Below are positions 5,386-10,962 of a stretch of DNA of 10,962 nucleotides, piece after piece. The DNA lies in assembly GCA_019322855.1 (NCBI GenBank), contig JAHWIA010000021.1, forward strand, positions 1 to 10,962. The letters are read 5' to 3'. A program made the translations under genes and the position numbers. This stretch comes from Candidatus Woesearchaeota archaeon. Its GTDB lineage: Archaea > Nanobdellota > Nanobdellia > Woesearchaeales > WJKV01. The notes beneath the pieces are model-generated. The model was not told the origin of the DNA. It worked only from the letters and a program-made list of their open reading frames with translations, and did no database searches. Position 1 is the first letter of the stretch. Each line of letters begins with the position of its first letter.

Positions 5386-7146
5386 ATGAGTTATAGAATC
5401 GGTCTAGATAGAGGAGCGCAGAGCATTCACGCAGCGGTTCTTGATGAATCTGGAAACGTATTGTACATCGCACCTTATACAAGGCATAGAGGAAGGCCTG
5501 TAGAGGTTTCGCTAAAGCTTCTAGATGGGATCAGAGCAAGATTTCCAGATAAAGAATTTCAACTTGCAGTCACTGGCAGCCATAACAAGGATGTTGCAAA
5601 ACAATTAGGCGCGCATCCTGTGGGCACTGTTCAAGCGCAGTTGCTTGGTGCTCCAGAAGAAGCAGATTATGTCATATGCATAGGCAACAGCGGTGCAAAA
5701 TTCATCAATATGCAGAACTTGGATTTCAGCACAAACAGTTCGTGCGCAGCAGGAAGCGGTGCTTATCTTGATGAGATGGCTGAAAAGTTCGGACTGACGC
5801 CTGCAGAATTCTCAGAATTCGCATTAGGAGCAAGGCATTCTGCACAGATAAGTTCAAGATGTACGGTTTTTGCAGACAGCGATGTCATCGGCCACCAGCA
5901 AAAGGGGACGCCTGACGTAGAGATTGCAGGCGGTTGCATTGATGCGCTTGCAAGAGGTTACATGCAGGACATTACAAAAGGTGCGATATTCACAGGAGTG
6001 ACTAGTTTTCAGGAAGGCGTCGCATTGAACAAGGCAGTAGCAAGAAAGCTTGAGGAGATGCTGTCTATAGGCAGGAATAAGAGTTCTCTGATCATCCCTT
6101 CATTTAATGTTAATGGTGAAAATATTGAAGCTCCTTATGCAACAGGCGCGATCGGTGCTGCCAGATCATTGGCAAAAGAACATCCTATTTTTCAATTTGA
6201 TTACAGCAAACTAAAGAATGGAGAGCGCAGTTCGTGCGATACTTGCGCAAGTTCAAAGAGATTGAAGATTAAGATAAGCAAAATATTTCCTGATTCAGAA
6301 CCATACAAATTTCCAGAGACCGACAAGGTTAATGCATACCTTGGTTTTGACGTGGGAAGCGTGAGCACGAACGTCATTGCTATTGATGAGGATACAAATT
6401 TGATCGCGCGCTCTTATGTTCCTACTGCAGGCAGGCCTGCGATCGCCATACAGAACGGCATGGAAGAGGTTTTTGCAGTTGTACAGGACAGATTGAACAT
6501 ACTCGGCGCAGCGACGACAGGAAGCGGCAGGTTTCTCGCAGAAAAGTTTGTCGGCGCAGACAAGGCTGTCAATGAGATAACTGCGCAGGCATACGGCGTA
6601 TCTTATTTTGTCAGAAGCTTGTTTCCAGACATAACACACATAGATGTCATAGAAGTGGGTGGTCAGGACAGCAAGAGGATCAAGATAATCAATGGTGCGC
6701 CTGTAGATTTCAACATGAACAAGGTTTGCGCAGCAGGCACTGGAAGTTTTGTCGAGAAGCAGTGCGTGAAATACGGCATAGAAGTGAAGACAGAGTTCGC
6801 ACCTTTAGTCATGCAGAGCGATTGTCCTGCAGACTTGAGTTCTAGATGCACAGTCTTCACAGGAGCAGACATCAACACAAGGATACAGCGAAACGAAGAC
6901 ATGAAAGATGTGTTGGCAGGCGTGTGCAATGCATTGGTAAAGAATTACATGTCTGGTTGTGGAGGAGTCATACCTTTTGACGGGGAAATCATTGTTTTCA
7001 CAGGAGGCACATCAAAGAACATTGCACTGGTCGCAGCGTTCGAACAGCATTTCAAAAAACCGATTTATGTGACGCCTGACAGTGATGTGAACGGCGCGAT
7101 CGGCGCAGCATTGTGGATAAAAGAAAAGATGGAGCTGGAAGAATAA
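5386..7146 (+). CDS. Tandem ASKHA activase (BadF/HgdC-type ATPase) for a double-cubane Fe-S protein
   Basis: This 586-residue protein consists of two copies of the BadF/BadG/BcrA/HgdC ATPase fold. The C-terminal copy (about 317-580) has GFDVGSVSTN (320-329), GGQDSK (425-430), CAAGTGSF (448-455) and CTVF (488-491). The N-terminal copy (1-265) has GLDRGAQS, GNSGAK (100-105), CAAGSGAY (120-127) and CTVF (159-162). In HgdC-type activators one [4Fe-4S] cluster is held at the homodimer interface by the CAAG and CTVF cysteines; here four such cysteines (120, 159, 448, 488) lie in one chain, suggesting an internal pseudodimer. These enzymes use ATP to drive low-potential electrons to a partner. The linker holds a CDTC (284-287). 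The N-terminal copy lacks the usual GGQDSK. The partner is almost certainly the next gene, starting 1 nt after the stop. The start is leaderless, 26 nt after a TATA box. Confidence 0.9.
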   Translation: MSYRIGLDRGAQSIHAAVLDESGNVLYIAPYTRHRGRPVEVSLKLLDGIRARFPDKEFQLAVTGSHNKDVAKQLGAHPVGTVQAQLLGAPEEADYVICIGNSGAKFINMQNLDFSTNSSCAAGSGAYLDEMAEKFGLTPAEFSEFALGARHSAQISSRCTVFADSDVIGHQQKGTPDVEIAGGCIDALARGYMQDITKGAIFTGVTSFQEGVALNKAVARKLEEMLSIGRNKSSLIIPSFNVNGENIEAPYATGAIGAARSLAKEHPIFQFDYSKLKNGERSSCDTCASSKRLKIKISKIFPDSEPYKFPETDKVNAYLGFDVGSVSTNVIAIDEDTNLIARSYVPTAGRPAIAIQNGMEEVFAVVQDRLNILGAATTGSGRFLAEKFVGADKAVNEITAQAYGVSYFVRSLFPDITHIDVIEVGGQDSKRIKIINGAPVDFNMNKVCAAGTGSFVEKQCVKYGIEVKTEFAPLVMQSDCPADLSSRCTVFTGADINTRIQRNEDMKDVLAGVCNALVKNYMSGCGGVIPFDGEIIVFTGGTSKNIALVAAFEQHFKKPIYVTPDSDVNGAIGAALWIKEKMELEE

Positions 7147-7147
7147 A

Positions 7148-9832
7148 ATGAGCAAGAGCAAATTCAAGGGATGGGGAATAAAGGACATGAAGGTCAAGCA
7201 GACCACTTTCACTTGCAGGGACAAGAAGTGCGGTATCGGCTGCCAGGTCAATAAGATAACTACAGAGGATGGAGAAAAAGTCTTCTTTGGCGACAGGTGC
7301 GAACGTTATACTACAGGCAAGAGTGTGAAACCGTCAGAAGTCATCACTTTGTTGGATGAGAGAAATGAAGAACTCGTCCGCACAAAACCTCATGAAAGAA
7401 ACCAGCCTGTTGTGGGCATTCCAAGAGCGAGTCTTAATATGGGAAGTATCGCAGCATTCTCAATACGATTATTGGAAGACATGGGCCTAAATGTTGTTGT
7501 TTCTGGCGAGACCACTGATGCGATAAAAAATAAAGGCGTAGCAGTATCTAAATCAAATTTCTGTTTTCCTATTAAGGTAGCATACGGACATGTATTGGAT
7601 CTTGTTCAAAGGGGCGTGGATTACATCTGGCTTCCTTCGTATCACAACATGCCAAGGACTGCATTCAAGAAATCGCACATATGTCCTTGGGTCCAGGGCC
7701 TGCCAGACAGCGCAAGAGTGGCACTCCACGACAGATTAGATGACATTCCTTTATTGACGCCGAGAATACATTTCAGAGAAGAAAAGAATGAGACGCTTGT
7801 CGATGAACTGCAGGATGTATTTGCTCAAGACTTGGGATTGAGGTTTGAACGCGATGAATTGGCTGATAGGATAGAGGGTGCAAGACTTGTGCAGAGAAAT
7901 CTGGAGAACAGATGGATCAATGAAATAGGAAAAAAGTTTGTTGCTGACGCTGCAGAAAGAAAAGATGGGAAAGAATACTTTGTCCTTGTTGGAAGACCAT
8001 ACAATAGCTGTGATCCAAGCATGACCTTCAGGCTGCCAAAGATACTCGATAAATATGGAGTTGTAGCATTGCCTATGGACATGTTTCCAGGAATGAATTT
8101 AGTGTTGCAGAATCCTAAATTCAGTGACAAGCATCCGAACATGTATTATTCTTACGGCCAGAAGATATTGGCATTGGCAGAATTATTGAAAGATGATGAG
8201 CATTTCGGCAATATCTTTCCTGTATATTGCACAAGCTTTAACTGTGGTCCTGATGCTTTCATAATTCCTTTGTTTGACAATGATTTGGAAGGCAAGTCCT
8301 GTCTTCGTCTTTCCTTTGACGAGCAGAGCGGAGAGGCGCACACAGTCACAAGAGTAGAGGCTTTCATCGACAGTCTGCAGGGAATAAGAAAGATAGGAAG
8401 GATTCCTAAGAAAAGGCATAGGAGTTTTCCGATAAGATATGATATTGATAATGAAGAAGACAGGGAAAGAACAGTTCTTCTTACACCTATGGATTATGGC
8501 GGAGGTCGTGTACTTCAATCCTTGTTCAGGGCTTCAGGCATTAAGACAGAAGTTGTAAGGCAAAGGACAAGGGACGATCTTAACAGAGGGCTTGAACTTT
8601 CAAGGGAAGATCAGTGTTTTCCTTGCGCAGAAACTTTCTCGCATCTGCTAAGAGAGATACAAGAAAGAGGACCAGAAGCCTGCGCAATGTTCCAGGGCGG
8701 TGCAGAAGGTCCCTGCAGGTATGGTCTGTATGAATTCTATCAGTCAATGATGCTCAGCAAGCTTGCAGATGAAGAAGGAAGGCCAGAAATAGCAGACATT
8801 CCTTTCCATACATTGAATGCAGAGACAGGATATGCAGTTGAGGGGATGCCTCCTATAATGAAAGCTGCTTTCACAGGCGCAGGCTACAGTGTGATCCGAA
8901 CTTCTGACCATCTGAAGAAAAGCCGGAACATAATCAGGATGAGGGAACTTACAGAAGGAGATGCAGACGAAGTTTTCAGGGAGAGTCTTGACGAGCTGTG
9001 TGATGCGGTTGAAGCAATGCCGTTCTTCAAGGACAGGACAGAAGACATCCGGTTGAGGGATTTCTACAAGACAATATCTACTATCATCAATATTGCAAGA
9101 AAAAGCGGAGAAAAATTCTCGCGCATTCCAATCGATACTTCCAAGCCATTGATAAAGATCATCGGAGACGGGGAGATCTTTGTGAGATTATATCCTCCGA
9201 GCAACAAGTTCGTTGAAGATTATTTCAGAAAAAATCACGGACAATTGGTAGAGATCGCGCCAATATGTTATTGGCTGGATGCTACTGATTATTTTTACAT
9301 GGAAGAGCTCAGGCAGAACCAGGACTGGAAAAAGATGAGGCCAGTAAAGATAAAGATGCTGTTCAAGCAGATAGTAGGTCACGTCATTGACAAGGCTTTC
9401 AGGAATGTGAGAGATTTCTATCATACAGCAGACGTAAGAGACATCATCAGGGCAGGGCAAGAGATCTTCAGGTGCGGATTGAAAGGAGAGGCAGTCATCA
9501 CTGTAGGCGGTATTGATCTCGCGCAGAAAGAAGGTTATCATGGTGCATTGAACTTGTTTCCTTCAACTTGTATGCCTGGAACATTGGTTGACGGTCTGAT
9601 ACCTGAAATAAAGAGAAGTAATCCTGGCTTTCCGATAAAGAGTCTGGCTTTTGACGCGAGCGATCCGCCAAACCATGAAGACATTCTTGACGGATTCGCT
9701 TACCAGGTCAGGCGATACTATGAAGAATCTTTGAAAAAGAAAAGGAAACCTCACATGCATGCAGAAGATAGTTTTTGGAGAAGATACATTCCGGTTCTTG
9801 CTGACAGGGTAATTTTTCCGCAAAAACTTTAA
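7148..9832 (+). CDS. Double-cubane-cluster / 2-hydroxyacyl-CoA dehydratase-like Fe-S protein (DUF2229-type)
   Basis: This 894-residue protein belongs to the CoA-substrate-specific enzyme activase partner group (COG3580/COG3581-like, DUF2229 plus HgdB-like domains). In order: a Cys-rich N-terminus (C23, C28, C32, C51, with FFGDRCERY); a first HgdB-like lobe starting VVGIPRASLNMG (88-99) with C139, C179, C361 and C366; and a second lobe from VLLTPMDYGGGRVLQ with QCFPCAE (C490, C493), GPC (C523) and C808 near the end. Related double-cubane proteins hold an [8Fe-9S] cluster and, powered by the ASKHA activator, reduce small molecules such as acetylene; dehydratase relatives act on 2-hydroxyacyl-CoA. 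The substrate here is unknown. In many bacteria activase and this part form one chain of roughly 1400 residues; the sum here (1480) fits a split at the domain boundary. The gene starts 1 nt after the activase stop. Confidence 0.87.
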   Translation: MSKSKFKGWGIKDMKVKQTTFTCRDKKCGIGCQVNKITTEDGEKVFFGDRCERYTTGKSVKPSEVITLLDERNEELVRTKPHERNQPVVGIPRASLNMGSIAAFSIRLLEDMGLNVVVSGETTDAIKNKGVAVSKSNFCFPIKVAYGHVLDLVQRGVDYIWLPSYHNMPRTAFKKSHICPWVQGLPDSARVALHDRLDDIPLLTPRIHFREEKNETLVDELQDVFAQDLGLRFERDELADRIEGARLVQRNLENRWINEIGKKFVADAAERKDGKEYFVLVGRPYNSCDPSMTFRLPKILDKYGVVALPMDMFPGMNLVLQNPKFSDKHPNMYYSYGQKILALAELLKDDEHFGNIFPVYCTSFNCGPDAFIIPLFDNDLEGKSCLRLSFDEQSGEAHTVTRVEAFIDSLQGIRKIGRIPKKRHRSFPIRYDIDNEEDRERTVLLTPMDYGGGRVLQSLFRASGIKTEVVRQRTRDDLNRGLELSREDQCFPCAETFSHLLREIQERGPEACAMFQGGAEGPCRYGLYEFYQSMMLSKLADEEGRPEIADIPFHTLNAETGYAVEGMPPIMKAAFTGAGYSVIRTSDHLKKSRNIIRMRELTEGDADEVFRESLDELCDAVEAMPFFKDRTEDIRLRDFYKTISTIINIARKSGEKFSRIPIDTSKPLIKIIGDGEIFVRLYPPSNKFVEDYFRKNHGQLVEIAPICYWLDATDYFYMEELRQNQDWKKMRPVKIKMLFKQIVGHVIDKAFRNVRDFYHTADVRDIIRAGQEIFRCGLKGEAVITVGGIDLAQKEGYHGALNLFPSTCMPGTLVDGLIPEIKRSNPGFPIKSLAFDASDPPNHEDILDGFAYQVRRYYEESLKKKRKPHMHAEDSFWRRYIPVLADRVIFPQKL

Positions 9833-9835
9833 AAA
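9828..9835 (+). promoter_or_regulatory. TATA box of trmJ, overlapping the upstream stop codon
   Basis: TTTAAAAA, centred 27 nt before the ATG at 9859, includes the TAA (9830-9832) that ends the Fe-S protein gene. No SD precedes the ATG, so a leaderless transcript is predicted. Confidence 0.6.
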
Positions 9836-9858
9836 GTGTTCCTAATTTCTAGCACAGA

Positions 9859-10557
9859 ATGATACAGATAGTGTTGGTGGAGCCAAAGACAGGGGGAAAT
9901 ATAGGTGCGATTGCCAGGGCAATGGCAAATTTCAATATGCAGAACCTAGTTCTTGTGAATCCTAAATGCGATCCTTTCAGTGAAGACTGCCTGAAAAGAG
10001 CAAAGCATGCAGTCGGTGTCCTGGACAGGATGAAAGTTGTTAATTCTTTGGACGAGCTTGACGCGGATTATCTTATAGGTACAACGAGCGCTCTCGGTGC
10101 AGATTATAATATTCCACGTTCTCCGATAAGACCGGACCTGCTCGCGCAGACTATCACAAAATTAAGAGAGGAAGAAGATGTCAAGATAGCAATAGTTCTT
10201 GGCAGGGAAGGCGACGGTCTTACAAACCACGAGGTCCTGTTATGCGATTTCATCGTGACAATTCCTACATTTCCAGAATATCCTGTCTTGAACATCAGTC
10301 ATGCAGCGACAATCATCTTCTATGAACTTTTCAAGCAGACAGCAGACGAAAAGATAGACGAACACATACAATTCGCAACTGACAGTGAAAAGAAAGTCCT
10401 TTTGGAACTTGTCGACAAGCTTCTCAAATCCACAGAGTTCAGCACAGAAGAAAAACGAGAGACGCAAAGAAAAGTCTGGAAAAGATTGGTCGGAAAATCC
10501 TTCATGACAAAAAGAGAAGCAATGGCTCTTATTGGTTTCATGAAGAAGTTGGTTTAG
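9859..10557 (+). CDS. trmJ: tRNA (cytidine/uridine-2'-O-)-methyltransferase TrmJ
   Basis: This 232-residue SPOUT-class enzyme transfers a methyl group from S-adenosylmethionine to the 2'-OH of nucleotide 32 in tRNA anticodon loops. SpoU/TrmH motif 1 is NIGAIARAMANF (14-25, with Asn14 and Arg20). Motif 2 is IVLGREGDGL (112-121), with GRE where bacterial TrmJ commonly has GPE. Motif 3 is IPTFPEYPVLNISHA (135-149), forming the deep trefoil knot. The C-terminal 70 residues are the helical extension typical of TrmJ. The start at 9859 is the first ATG and is 27 nt after a TATA box. The gene ends in TAG and converges on the minus-strand winged-helix gene, whose stop codon begins 2 nt later. Confidence 0.9.
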   Translation: MIQIVLVEPKTGGNIGAIARAMANFNMQNLVLVNPKCDPFSEDCLKRAKHAVGVLDRMKVVNSLDELDADYLIGTTSALGADYNIPRSPIRPDLLAQTITKLREEEDVKIAIVLGREGDGLTNHEVLLCDFIVTIPTFPEYPVLNISHAATIIFYELFKQTADEKIDEHIQFATDSEKKVLLELVDKLLKSTEFSTEEKRETQRKVWKRLVGKSFMTKREAMALIGFMKKLV

Positions 10558-10559
10558 AA

Positions 10560-10877
10560 TTATCTTCTTTTTCTTTTTGTAAGGAAACTCTTTATTTTTG
10601 GGATTCCTTTTGCTTTTCCTTCAGGTCCCATCATGTAATAGGTTTTTTCGACTGCGCTTCCCCAGCTGTAATCTCCGTTCTCGGTCTTTATCTTATGGAC
10701 TACTATCTCATTAAGCTATACTCCTTTTTTCAGATGATAATAGATAGAACGCATTGTGACAGCAGGAAAGACACTATTATAGACTTTACTGATGTCGTAT
10801 CCATAACCTCTTTTGAGATGATACAAGATCTCGATTATGTTTTGTCTTATCTGTGATTTAACTGGTCTACCCCTCAT
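10560..10877 (-). pseudogene. PadR-like winged-helix regulator interrupted by an in-frame TAG
   Basis: Reading the minus strand from the ATG at 10877, the frame is open for 53 codons, meets TAG at 10716-10718, then stays open for 51 more codons to TAA at 10560-10562. The first part starts MRGRPVKSQIRQNIIEIL and contains GYGYDISKVY and TMRSIYYHLKKG, a winged-helix DNA-binding core like PadR-type regulators. The part after the stop (from LNEIVVHKIK through GDYSWGS, ending FLTKRKRR) looks like the wing and a basic tail. Continued openness and protein-like composition suggest a recent nonsense mutation, a sequencing error, or read-through. No in-frame ATG lies near the TAG, so restart is unlikely. 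SprT, the histone and trmJ in this window use TAG as a normal stop, which argues against TAG being a sense codon. The promoter looks intact. Confidence 0.7.
10564..10580 (+). terminator. T-rich terminator of trmJ inside the convergent gene
   Basis: The CTTCTTTTTCTTTTTGT tract begins 7 nt after the trmJ stop. On the minus strand the same bases encode the Lys/Arg-rich C-terminal tail of the facing gene, so one sequence appears to serve both purposes. Confidence 0.45.
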
Positions 10878-10899
10878 ACAAGTTTGAAAGAATATTTGA

Positions 10900-10907
10900 T
10901 ATTTAAA
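10900..10907 (-). promoter_or_regulatory. TATA box of the winged-helix gene (minus strand)
   Basis: On the minus strand TTTAAATA is centred about 27 nt before the ATG at 10877 with no SD between, predicting a leaderless mRNA. The intact promoter suggests the interrupted gene is still transcribed or was inactivated recently. Confidence 0.6.
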
Positions 10908-10914
10908 TTTATTC

Positions 10915-10930
10915 TTTTCAATATTGAAAA
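10915..10930. promoter_or_regulatory. Perfect 16-bp palindrome, candidate operator
   Basis: TTTTCAATATTGAAAA is its own reverse complement over 16 bp. It lies 8 bp upstream of the minus-strand TATA box and 13 bp upstream of a plus-strand TATA-like sequence, between two divergent transcripts. A dimeric winged-helix regulator would bind such a site; autoregulation by the adjacent gene product is an inference. AT-rich DNA can form palindromes by chance, but 16 perfect bases in this position are suggestive. Confidence 0.5.
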
Positions 10931-10943
10931 TAAACAGAAGGTT

Positions 10944-10950
10944 TTTATAT
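10944..10950 (+). promoter_or_regulatory. Possible divergent promoter or gene start at the window edge
   Basis: TTTATAT resembles a TATA box for a plus-strand gene starting just beyond the window (expected start near 10974). Alternatively the ATG at 10949-10951, preceded by AGAAGG (10936-10941), begins a gene with only four codons visible. The window cannot decide between them. The rest of 10878-10962 is AT-rich intergenic DNA. Confidence 0.35.
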
Positions 10951-10962
10951 GACTCTTTATCA

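Noticed and set aside
3311..10557. UAG as a sense codon (for example pyrrolysine) throughout the genome
   Set aside because: The SprT-like protease, histone and TrmJ end in TAG at family-appropriate C-termini, and read-through of the first two would add unrelated residues or fuse two proteins.

Overview
The window is archaeal, most likely from a small-genome DPANN lineage (Woesearchaeota/Nanoarchaeota-like). It carries a DRG-family GTPase fragment, class-1 release factor aRF1, a histone, aIF5A, ribosomal protein eL40 and an archaeal TrmJ. Start sites are preceded by TATA boxes (TTTATAAAT, TTTAAATA) about 26-29 nt upstream, giving leaderless starts, or by GAGGTGA-type Shine-Dalgarno sites. The DPANN assignment is inferred from gene style and the holin-like small membrane protein; it was not tested by phylogeny.

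Layout: 1-208 end of a DRG GTPase (TGS domain); 278-610 small basic holin-like membrane protein; 692-3226 a tight cluster of aRF1 (with an intein), a SprT-like metalloprotease and an HTH/zinc-ribbon protein; 3311-4157 histone, aIF5A and eL40 (the last only 54 codons); 4170-5330 site-2-protease-like membrane protease; 5386-9832 a two-gene operon for an ATP-dependent activase and a large double-cubane-cluster/2-hydroxyacyl-CoA-dehydratase-like Fe-S protein; 9859-10557 TrmJ; 10560-10877 (minus) a convergent winged-helix gene broken by an in-frame TAG; then a divergent promoter region with a perfect 16-bp palindrome. No tRNA, rRNA, CRISPR array or insertion sequence was seen.

The strongest discovery is in aRF1. 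The catalytic GGQ motif is followed directly by a 143-residue mini-intein (Cys1 to His-Asn, then Ser+1), so peptide release in this cell should depend on protein splicing. The same protein lacks the C-domain zinc mini-domain usual in archaeal aRF1. The other notable items are the split activase/double-cubane operon, the amber codon inside an otherwise open regulator gene, and the palindrome next to that gene's promoter.

Most genes serve translation and chromatin (release factor, IF5A, eL40, tRNA methylation, histone). The activase/Fe-S operon is the one metabolic unit, probably performing ATP-driven low-potential electron transfer to an unidentified substrate. TGA, TAA and TAG all serve as stop codons here, so aRF1 has to read all three.
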